From contig CAJXPH010000175.1 in assembly GCA_913057765.1 (NCBI GenBank), forward strand, positions 1 through 5,891: a stretch of DNA of 5,891 nt, in the 5' to 3' direction. The stretch is from an uncultured Campylobacteraceae bacterium. Lineage in GTDB: Bacteria > Campylobacterota > Campylobacteria > Campylobacterales > Arcobacteraceae. Below are positions 1 to 5,843 of this stretch, piece by piece (position 1 is the first letter of the stretch; every line of letters begins with the position of its first letter). Below the pieces are notes generated by a model that was given only the letters and a program-made list of their open reading frames with translations, was not told the DNA's origin and searched no databases. The position numbers were made by a program, and so were the translations under genes.

Positions 1-48
1 CGAGATCCTCTCTGGTCTCGTGGGCTCGGAGATGTGTATAAGAGACAG
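1..48 (+). other. Untrimmed Illumina Nextera (i7 side) adapter
   Basis: This is synthetic library DNA, not genome. Positions 30-48 are the 19-bp Tn5 mosaic end used in tagmentation. They are preceded by the standard Nextera read-2 adapter arm (15-29), an 8-base index CCTCTCTG (7-14) and the tail of the P7 primer (1-6). The exact reverse complement occurs at 5844-5891. Genomic sequence begins at 49, and the ABC gene that runs into this point is cut artificially. Confidence 0.98.
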
Positions 49-362
49 TTAGAAATACTATCTACTTCACTTTTAATTGGTTTGATAAGATTTCTAATAT
101 TGTAAAAAAAAGAATTTGAATCAAGTTGAGAGATATATACATTATGAAAAACAGATAGATTATCTACAAGACCTAGCTCTTGGGGAATATATGAACTACT
201 TGTTTTTTGTAGTTCATACATTCTTTTTAGAAGTGTAGATTTTCCACTTCCACTTTTCCCTAAAAGAGCTACTTTTTCACCTTTCTCTATTTCTAGAGTG
301 ATAGAATCAATAGCTAATAAATCATCATAAGTGATAGATTCATCGATTAGAGAAAATGACAT
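49..362 (-). CDS. ABC transporter ATP-binding protein, PhnC-like, probable selenium oxyanion importer (partial)
   Basis: Cytoplasmic ATPase subunit expected to power the importer that uses the neighbouring binding protein. Only the first 104 residues are present; the 3' part is lost at the adapter. The Walker A motif GKSGSGKST lies at residues 35-43. A Q-loop with PhnC-like surroundings (YIPQELGLVDNLSVFHNV) lies at 58-75, with the glutamine at 61. The Walker A lysine (41) and the Q-loop glutamine are only 20 residues apart, against about 40 in typical importer ATPases such as MalK. The strands that normally lie between them therefore seem to be missing. The signature motif, Walker B and H-loop fall beyond the contig end. 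The ATG lies 2 bases after the stop of the binding-protein gene, which implies one operon, although no strong ribosome binding site is visible. The ABC ATPase call is firm; the selenium substrate is inferred from context. Confidence 0.88.
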
Positions 363-364
363 AA

Positions 365-1207
365 TTAGTCAATAAGTCCAATTTTTTTACCAACAGTTAA
401 TATTGGTTCAAAATCTTTATTTTCAGCTTTTATAAATCCGCTTCTTGGAAATGCATTTAAGATTTTTTCATCTTTTATAGCTAAAATAACTTTTTGTAAT
501 TTTGCTGTAAATCCAGCACCATAAGTTTTATCTAGATCACCATGAGCCGTAAATTGATAGTCAGGATATGCAGGAGTTTTATAGATAACTTTTACTTTTG
601 AAGTATCAATTTTTCCCTCTTTTAATTCTCTATCCCATACTTTAAAGTTAACAGCTCCAACTTCGTATGCTCCACTTTGTACTAAAGCAATAGTTTTTGA
701 GTGATTTCCAGAAAATCCAACTTTAGTAAATAAATCATTAGGACTCTTCTTTAGAGTTTCTCTAATAAAATACTCAGGCATTAACCTACCAGAAGTAGAA
801 CCTTTAGAACCAAAAGTAAAAGTTTTACCTTTAATATTTTCAGAAATTGCATCTGCTTTTTCTAAACCAGTAGAACTATTTGCAATAATGTAAGAGTGAA
901 AATTAGGATCTTCAACTCCTTGAGCAATTGCAACAGAGTTTGGTACAACAATTCTTGCACGAACTCCCGATAATCCACCAAACCAAGCTAACTGTACTTG
1001 ATTATTTCTAAATGCAGCAATTGATGCTGAATAAGACTTAACAGGGATAAATTTCACATCTAAATCTAATTCTTTAGATAAATGTGTAGCCAATAAAGAG
1101 AATCTCTCTTTTAATTTTGTTTCATCCTGATCAGGAATTGCCGTAAACGTAAATGTTTGTGAAAACAATGAGGTAGCACATACTAGTGCTAATAGAAGTT
1201 TTTTCAT
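365..1207 (-). CDS. PhnD-like periplasmic substrate-binding protein, putative selenate ABC transporter
   Basis: Secreted binding protein of 280 residues that should capture an oxyanion in the periplasm and pass it to an ABC permease. Residues 1 to about 16 (MKKLLLALVCATSLFS) form a type I signal peptide; there is no proper lipobox. The mature part shows the PhnD-family landmarks: AIPDQDETKLKERF (from 23), QLAWFGGLSG (72-81), a GSTSGRLMPEYF anion-site segment (about 136-147) and the GFSGNHSKTIALVQSGAYEVGAVN block (164-187). The AIPDxDE and WFGGLSG wording fits the subgroup named putative selenate binding protein (TIGR04553 as I recall it), which sits beside selD, better than true phosphonate-binding PhnD. 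The start at 1207 is chosen because it begins the signal peptide and has GGAGT just upstream. An upstream in-frame ATG at 1258 would bury the signal peptide. It is divergent from selD. Substrate could be selenate, selenite or another oxyanion. Confidence 0.87.
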   Translation of the reverse strand: MKKLLLALVCATSLFSQTFTFTAIPDQDETKLKERFSLLATHLSKELDLDVKFIPVKSYSASIAAFRNNQVQLAWFGGLSGVRARIVVPNSVAIAQGVEDPNFHSYIIANSSTGLEKADAISENIKGKTFTFGSKGSTSGRLMPEYFIRETLKKSPNDLFTKVGFSGNHSKTIALVQSGAYEVGAVNFKVWDRELKEGKIDTSKVKVIYKTPAYPDYQFTAHGDLDKTYGAGFTAKLQKVILAIKDEKILNAFPRSGFIKAENKDFEPILTVGKKIGLID

Positions 1208-1211
1208 TTCT

Positions 1212-1216
1212 ACTCC
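1212..1216 (-). promoter_or_regulatory. Ribosome binding site deciding the binding-protein start
   Basis: On the minus strand GGAGT stands 4 bases before the ATG at 1207. This is the best Shine-Dalgarno sequence in the region. It favours the internal methionine that begins the signal peptide over the longer open frame that starts at 1258. Confidence 0.75.
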
Positions 1217-1248
1217 AAAATATTTTTTTGAAGCATATATAGTCATAA

Positions 1249-1274
1249 ATATTATCAAATCAATTTTATGTCCA
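1249..1274 (-). promoter_or_regulatory. Possible promoter of the importer operon
   Basis: Minus-strand TAATAT (1249-1254) or the overlapping GATAAT (1251-1256) could be a -10 element. TGGACA (1269-1274) is a -35-like hexamer, but the spacing (12-14 bases) is too short, so the match is weak. If correct, transcription would start near 1242 and the palindrome at 1275-1289 would lie at about -33 to -47, over the -35 side of the promoter. Confidence 0.25.
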
Positions 1275-1289
1275 ACCTAAACCTTAGGT
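1275..1289. promoter_or_regulatory. Palindromic operator candidate, copy 1
   Basis: A perfect inverted repeat ACCTAA-ACC-TTAGGT, which extends by one more pair (A1274, T1290) to 7-bp arms around a 3-base centre. It has no T-tract on either strand, so it does not look like a terminator. The same ACCTAW-N3-WTAGGT pattern recurs at 1420-1434 in the same intergenic region. The position, on the importer side of the region, suggests a binding site for a dimeric transcription factor. I cannot assign it to a known regulator family. Confidence 0.55.
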
Positions 1290-1360
1290 TAATGCTTGTT
1301 TGTAAGTGTAACTATAATAAACAATCTATAAAACTTATCTTAAAAGGTAAAGAAATTTTT

Positions 1361-1375
1361 ACTATATTATATAGT
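1361..1375. repeat. A+T-only palindrome in the importer-selD intergenic region
   Basis: ACTATAT-T-ATATAGT is a perfect 15-base palindrome apart from the central base. It lies about 30 bases upstream of the best selD -10 element. It could be a binding site or part of an AT-rich upstream element. In DNA this rich in A and T it could also be chance. Confidence 0.3.
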
Positions 1376-1382
1376 TTTAGAA

Positions 1383-1411
1383 AGTTTATACTAAAATTAC
1401 ACTAATATAAT
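1383..1411 (+). promoter_or_regulatory. Likely selD promoter
   Basis: A consensus -10 element TATAAT lies at 1406-1411, in a T/A-rich stretch. The -35 side is weak (AGTTTA at 1383-1388, 17-base spacing), as is common in Campylobacterota, whose housekeeping promoters rely mainly on the -10. Transcription would start near 1418, giving a leader of about 87 bases and placing the second palindrome at roughly +2 to +16. A second TATAAT at 1313-1318 is an alternative start further upstream. The rest of 1208-1504 contains no convincing protein gene. Confidence 0.45.
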
Positions 1412-1419
1412 ATTACATT

Positions 1420-1434
1420 ACCTATGGAATAGGT
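1420..1434. promoter_or_regulatory. Palindromic operator candidate, copy 2
   Basis: ACCTAT-GGA-ATAGGT is a perfect 6-bp inverted repeat around a 3-base centre, matching the copy at 1275-1289 at every position of ACCTA and TAGGT. Its centre is 145 bp from that of copy 1. It sits just downstream of the predicted selD transcription start, a typical repressor position. As RNA it could also form a small hairpin in the selD leader. Confidence 0.55.
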
Positions 1435-1504
1435 GTACATAAATGTTTTTCTTCAATATGACTACTTATTTACACCTTCCATAATAACAAAATTCGAGGA
1501 TAAT

Positions 1505-2539
1505 ATGAATAACGAATATAAACTAACCAAGTTCGTTAAAGCTGCAGGCTGAGCTGCTAAAATGGGTCCGGGGGATCTTAAACAAACAATTATTAGCTTA
1601 GTGCCATGCGATAACAAAGTACTTGTAGGATTTGAAAATAGCGATGATGCATCAGTTTATAAACTAAACGATGAAGAAGCATTAGTACAGACTCTTGATT
1701 TTATAACACCAGTAGTTGACGATCCATATTTATATGGAAAGATTGCTGCTGCAAATTCACTTTCTGATATTTTTGCAATGGGAGCGGAAGTTAAAACTGC
1801 TCTAAACATTGTAGGTTTTGATAATAAAAACCAAGGAACAGATGCTCTAAGAGAAATACTTAGAGGTGGAAATGAAAAAATTCAAGAATGTGGTGGACTA
1901 CTTATGGGTGGTCATACAATAGAAAGTCCTGAGATGTATTATGGATTATCTGTTGCAGGGATGGTTCATCCAGATAAAATATATAGAAATAATACTGCCA
2001 AAATTGGACATGTATTAGTTCTAACAAAACCGTTAGGAATGGGTATTTTAACTACTGCAATTAAAAGAGATTTATTAAGTGAATCTGCAACAAATGAAGC
2101 AGTTAAGATTATGGAGACTTTAAATTACATACCATCTAAACTTTTAAAAGATTATGATGTAAGTGCGTGTACTGATATTACAGGTTTTGGACTTCTAGGT
2201 CATGCTTTAGAGTCAACAAATCCATTAACATCATTTGCAATTCATTGTGGAATTGTTCCTGTTATTGCAGAAGCAGAAGAATTAGGAGCACAAGGTGTAG
2301 TTCCTGGTGGAACAAAAAGAAATATGAAATATTTAGAAGATAAGACTACTATTATGTGTCCTACGGATAAATGTTATCAAATGTATTGTGATGCACAAAC
2401 ATCTGGAGGTTTATTAATTTCAATGGACCCTGAAGATGCAAAGGAATATGTAAAAAGAGTTGAAGATTTAACTTACGGATATGCAACTATTATTGGAGAA
2501 GTAATACCAAGAGGTGTTACACCTATAATGATATATTAG
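1505..2539 (+). CDS. selD: Selenide, water dikinase (selenophosphate synthase), selenocysteine-containing
   Basis: Cytoplasmic enzyme that uses ATP to convert selenide to selenophosphate, the selenium donor for Sec-tRNA synthesis. The full product is 344 residues, the usual family length, only if the in-frame TGA at 1550-1552 (codon 16) is read as selenocysteine. The N-terminus then reads FVKAAGUAAKMGPGDLKQ. U16 replaces the catalytic Cys (C17 in E. coli) and K19 matches the essential Lys (K20 in E. coli). Metal and ATP-site blocks follow: DDASVY (47-52), TLDFITPVVDD (63-73), NSLSDIFAMGA (84-94), GGHTIESPE, DITGFGLLGH (from 224) and DAQTSGG (from 296). The start at 1505 has GAGGA 4 bases upstream. 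Starting at the next ATG (1562) would delete the catalytic residues. A SECIS-like hairpin follows the UGA. It is divergent from the importer and upstream of selA and selB. Confidence 0.97.
1564..1578 (+). promoter_or_regulatory. Bacterial SECIS-like hairpin for the selD UGA
   Basis: In the mRNA, GGGUCC (1564-1569) can pair with GGAUCU (1573-1578) around a GGG triloop, giving 6 bp with two G-U wobbles. Seventeen bases separate the UGA from the loop. This fits the known bacterial SECIS arrangement: an apical loop within roughly 16-37 bases of the UGA and a G at the loop start. It should bind the C-terminal domain of SelB and bring Sec-tRNA to the UGA at 1550. A small 4-bp hairpin GCAG/CUGC (1544-1557) also encloses the UGA. 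The structure is predicted by eye. Confidence 0.65.
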
Positions 2540-2544
2540 ATTAA

Positions 2545-2660
2545 ACAAAATTTGGCGAGAAGGTGTAGGAATCGAACCTACCGCGGCGCATACACATGAA
2601 CCGCCGATCAGGGTTGAAACCTGCGGTGCCCACCAGGGTCACATACCCCCCAAATTTTGT
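2545..2660. repeat. 11-bp inverted repeat bracketing selC
   Basis: ACAAAATTTGG at 2545-2555 is the exact reverse complement of CCAAATTTTGT at 2650-2660. The arms cover the tRNA 3' CCA end with its trailer, and the tRNA first two G residues with its leader. In the precursor RNA, leader and trailer could form an 11-bp helix next to the acceptor stem. It may guide processing, or act as a weak bidirectional stop between selD and selA. Confidence 0.6.
2553..2651 (-). tRNA. selC: tRNA-Sec (anticodon UCA)
   Basis: A 99-base tRNA with encoded CCA (2553-2555) and discriminator G73. It is charged with serine, converted to Sec-tRNA by SelA and carried to UGA by SelB. The anticodon arm is CAGG-UUUCAAC-CCUG with anticodon UCA. 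The T-arm is GUAGG-UUCGAUU-CCUAC. The long variable arm has a CGGCG/CGCCG stem, and the D-stem is long (GUG plus CCC paired with GGG and CAC around UGGU), all features of bacterial tRNA-Sec. Oddities: the acceptor 3' strand ACCUUCUC needs 8 partners, but the 5' strand is GGGGGGU (7), leaving one C unpaired and three G-U wobbles. The D-stem has a bulged or mismatched A, and the pair below the anticodon stem is G-A. It is GC-rich compared with its surroundings and is antisense to the sel genes on either side. Confidence 0.93.
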
Positions 2661-2667
2661 AAAACGT

Positions 2668-2673
2668 ATTCTA
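2668..2673 (-). promoter_or_regulatory. Possible selC -10 element
   Basis: Minus-strand TAGAAT lies 16 bases before the first tRNA nucleotide, within an A/T-rich stretch. Transcription would begin near 2661, almost exactly where the leader arm of the inverted repeat begins, giving a leader of about 10 bases. No clear -35 element is seen. On the other strand TACAAT (2672-2677) overlaps it and could serve selA, whose ATG is 32 bases further on. Confidence 0.35.
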
Positions 2674-2708
2674 CAATAAAAATATTAAAAAATTATAAAA
2701 GGGTAAAA

Positions 2709-4073
2709 ATGATTTTACTAAAATCTATTCCTAAAGTCGATAAATTCATCGCAAAAGGTGAATTTAAAGGACTTTCTTCGTCTTTGATTTCTACAATTTC
2801 AAAAAGAATTTTACAAAGTTTAAGAGAATCAATCTTAAACAATGAAGTTGATTTAATTGATGAAAATGATTTAATCAATAAAGTAAAAAAAGAATACGAA
2901 GATATTACTGAACCATCTTTGCAAAAAGTTATAAATGCAACAGGTGTAATTGTTCATACAAATTTAGGAAGAAGTTTAATAAATGAAAAAGCCTTTGAAA
3001 AAGTAAAAAATGTAGCAACTAGCTACAACAATCTTGAATATGATTTACAAAAAGGGAAAAGAGGTGAAAGATACGCTCATATTTCAAAAGTAATTTGTCA
3101 AACTCTTGGTTGTGAAGATGTATTAATTGTAAATAATAATGCAAGTGCAGTATTTCTAATCCTTAATACTTTTGCAAAAAGAAAAGAAGTGGTTGTAAGC
3201 CGTGGGGAACTCGTAGAAATTGGTGGTAGCTTTAGAGTACCAGATGTTATGGCAAGTAGTGGTGCTACATTAAGAGAGATTGGAACTACTAATAAAACTC
3301 ATTTAAGAGATTATGAAAATGCAATTTCTGAAAAGACTTCAATGCTTATGAAGGTTCATAAATCAAACTATTCTATCGAAGGTTTTACTTCTGAAGTTGA
3401 CTTCGAAGATATTGTGAAAGTAGCACAAGAGAATAATATTATTGACTACTATGACATGGGAAGTGGTCATTTAATTGACTTACCTTATGGTTTAAATGAG
3501 TCGGAACCATCAGTTACAAGAATTATGGAATATAATCCTAGTTTACTTAGTTTTTCAGGAGACAAGCTTCTAGGAAGTGTACAAGCTGGAATAATAGTGG
3601 GTAAGAAAGAATTAATTTCAAAATTAAAAAAGAATCAACTATTAAGAATGTTAAGAGTTGATAAAATAACTCTTGCCCTACTTGAAGAAAATGTAAAATC
3701 AGTTTTATTAGGTAATGTTGATGAAATACCTACATTAAAAATGCTTTTTACAAAGACTTCTAAATTAGAAGAAAATGCATCTGTTTTAAAATCTTCTATC
3801 GATGATATTTGTAATTGTGAAATATTAGAAACACAAACAGTTATAGGTGGAGGGACAACTCCTAATAAAAAAATACCAACTATTGCTTTAGCTGTAAAAT
3901 TCAAAAACTATAAACCAAATAAAATCGAAAAACTTTTAAGAGCAAAAAATATTGTAGGAAGAATTGAGAATGAACAATTCCTCTTGGACTTTAGAACTAT
4001 ACAAGAAAATGAAATCAAATTAATTGAAAATGCTATTAAAGAAATAATAAATGGGAATGCAGAAAATGAATAA
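2709..4073 (+). CDS. selA: L-seryl-tRNA(Sec) selenium transferase
   Basis: PLP enzyme, a large homo-oligomer in bacteria, that converts Ser-tRNA-Sec to Sec-tRNA-Sec using selenophosphate from SelD. The product is 454 residues, near the usual 450-470. An N-terminal helical tRNA-binding region (about 1-70, with PKVDKFI near the start) precedes the fold-type I aminotransferase core. Landmarks are NATGVIVHTNLGRS (76-89), VNNNASAVFLILNTFA (141-156), SRGELVEIGGSFRVPDVM (164-181), the DMGSG segment (249-253) and SFSGDKLLGSVQAG (281-294) with PLP lysine K286. The C-terminal domain includes IGGGTTPNKKIPT (379-391). AAGGG (2699-2703) is a modest ribosome binding site 5 bases before the ATG. It follows selD after 169 bases that contain selC in antisense, and its last codons overlap selB. 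Nothing looks truncated. Confidence 0.97.
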   Translation: MILLKSIPKVDKFIAKGEFKGLSSSLISTISKRILQSLRESILNNEVDLIDENDLINKVKKEYEDITEPSLQKVINATGVIVHTNLGRSLINEKAFEKVKNVATSYNNLEYDLQKGKRGERYAHISKVICQTLGCEDVLIVNNNASAVFLILNTFAKRKEVVVSRGELVEIGGSFRVPDVMASSGATLREIGTTNKTHLRDYENAISEKTSMLMKVHKSNYSIEGFTSEVDFEDIVKVAQENNIIDYYDMGSGHLIDLPYGLNESEPSVTRIMEYNPSLLSFSGDKLLGSVQAGIIVGKKELISKLKKNQLLRMLRVDKITLALLEENVKSVLLGNVDEIPTLKMLFTKTSKLEENASVLKSSIDDICNCEILETQTVIGGGTTPNKKIPTIALAVKFKNYKPNKIEKLLRAKNIVGRIENEQFLLDFRTIQENEIKLIENAIKEIINGNAENE

Positions 4074-5843
4074 TTATATTATAGGAACATGTGGACATAT
4101 TGACCATGGTAAAACTGCATTAATCAAAGCTTTAAATGGTTTTGAGGGAGACACTACAAAAGAAGAAAAAGAAAGAGGTATTACAATTGATTTAAGTTTT
4201 TCAAATATCTCTAAAGATAATCAAAATATTGCTTTTATTGATGTTCCAGGACATGAGAAACTTGTAAAAAATATGATTGCTGGAGCTTTCTCTTTTGACT
4301 GTGTTATGATTGTAGTTAGTGCAGCAGAAAAAATAATGCCACAAACAACAGAACATTTACAAATTTTATCACTTCTTGGTGTTAAAAATGCAATTTTAGC
4401 TATTACTAAAAAAGACTTAGTAGAGACAAGCGAAATTCCCAAAATTACAGAAGAAATTGAAGCGTATATAAAAGAATTTGGCTTCGATTTATTATTTTCA
4501 ACGGCAGTTTCTATTTTTGATGAAAAATCTATTGAAAGTTTAAAAGAAAAACTATTTTTATTAAATGCAAATACAAAAATAGAAGAAAACTTCTTCAGAT
4601 ATTACGTAGATAGAGTTTTCTCATCACAAGGAGCAGGAACAATCGTTACAGGTACTGTTTTGGGACGTCCAATTAAAGTAAATGATAAAGTATTTATTTG
4701 CGACATAAAAAAAGAAGCAAAAATAAAAAACTTACAAGTACATGGACAGGATAGTGAAAGTTCAAATATTTCTAATAGAACAGCTATTAATCTTAGTGGT
4801 GTAAAAACAAATGATATAAAAAGAGGTTTTGTTATCTCAAAGAAAGGTTTTTTAAGAGGATTTGACACAATAGATATTTCATTTGATAGTTTGAAAAATA
4901 GAGAGCTTAAACATAATCAGAATTATTCAATTTTTATTGGTTCAAGAAAGATAGAAGGAAAAATTTTACTTTTTAATAGCACAGAATCATTACAAAGTGG
5001 TTTTGCAATGATAAAAGCAAAAGAACCAATATTTTCTATCTATAAAGAAAAACTAATCATAAGACAAGGTAATGATACCATTGCTGGGGCAGAAGTTTTA
5101 AATCCAATTATGGATCCTATGAAAAAATCACAAAAACTACAACTTTTAGAAAAACTAAAAGAAGGAAATATATCAAAAGCATATGAAATACTCTTAAATG
5201 CTCATAAAAAGGGATTAGGACTTGTATCATCAGCTCAAAGATTTGCATTAAGTCATGAAAAAGCTTTAGAATATGCAAGAAATCTAGAGAATACTTTTAT
5301 AGATGAAAAATCTCTAGTTTTATATCCACAAGAAACTAAAGGCATTATAAAAGAAAGTATTAAAAACATCTATACAAAAAATCAATTTGCCCTACTTTCA
5401 AATACCTCAATTCAATTAAGAATGAAATGGGCAAGTGAAAGTTTTATAGAAACTGTTTTAAAAGAATTAACTGATGAAAAATTTTTAGTACAAGACGGGA
5501 ATCTATATAAAAATGCAACAATAATAGAAGACTTTAAAACTAAGTTAGAAAATATAGTCTTAAAAAGATTAGAAAATGAAAACTTAGCTCCAACTGCACC
5601 ATATAATATCTATGATGATTTAGATCTAGATAGAAAAATGGGTGATAATATTTTAAAAGCTTTATGTGCTAAAAAAGCCGTAGTAAGACTACAACACAAC
5701 TTATTTATACATTCTCAAAGTTTAAGTAATATAGTGCAAGTTATGAAAGATATTATAAAAGAAGAAGGTTATATTGATATTGCAAATTTTAAAGAGAAAT
5801 ATCCATTAAGTAGAAAATACTTGGTTACATACCTTGATTATTT
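4066..5843 (+). CDS. selB: Selenocysteine-specific translation elongation factor (3' partial)
   Basis: GTPase that binds Sec-tRNA-Sec and the SECIS hairpin and delivers selenocysteine to the ribosome at UGA. The frame is open from 4066 to the adapter, giving 592 residues; about 20 C-terminal residues are probably missing compared with the usual 610-620. G1 is GHIDHGKT (10-17), switch I is EKERGITID (34-42), G3 is DVPGHE (59-64) and G4 is TKKD (114-117), as is normal for SelB. Domains II and III (about 170-340) are EF-Tu-like, including FSSQGAGTIVTGTVLGRP. The region from about 350 on corresponds to the winged-helix domains, the last of which binds the SECIS. The start at 4066 overlaps the selA stop by 8 bases, implying translational coupling. 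In-frame ATGs at 4051 and 4057 are possible, but 4066 puts the P-loop at the usual place. Confidence 0.96.

Noticed and set aside
1208..1258. N-terminal extension of the binding protein from the ATG at 1258
   Set aside because: It would put 17 residues ahead of a clear signal peptide, whereas the ATG at 1207 has GGAGT at the proper distance.
1274..1290. Intrinsic terminator at the AACCTAA/TTAGGTT palindrome
   Set aside because: The stem is short, no T-run follows on either strand, and it lies upstream of two divergent genes where a terminator is not expected.
1208..1504. Riboswitch in the selD leader
   Set aside because: I find no extended conserved fold beyond the short palindromes, and no known riboswitch class is recognisable.
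1550..1552. TGA as a nonsense mutation making selD a pseudogene
   Set aside because: It falls exactly at the known Sec/Cys catalytic site, is followed by a SECIS-like hairpin, and the rest of the gene is intact.
1562..2539. selD as a 325-residue protein starting at ATG 1562
   Set aside because: This start has no ribosome binding site and removes the catalytic residues. The longer frame through TGA 1550 restores the conserved N-terminus, and the Sec machinery is encoded next door.
2693..2878. Minus-strand open frame of 61 codons
   Set aside because: It is a shadow of the 5' part of selA with no ribosome binding site and no recognisable family.
3635..4868. Minus-strand open frames at 3635-3904, 4221-4442 and 4602-4868
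   Set aside because: They lie fully opposite well-supported selA and selB coding sequence and show composition expected of antisense shadows.
49..5843. CRISPR array or tandem repeats
   Set aside because: No regularly spaced direct repeats were seen; the only repeated element is the pair of palindromes at 1275-1289 and 1420-1434.
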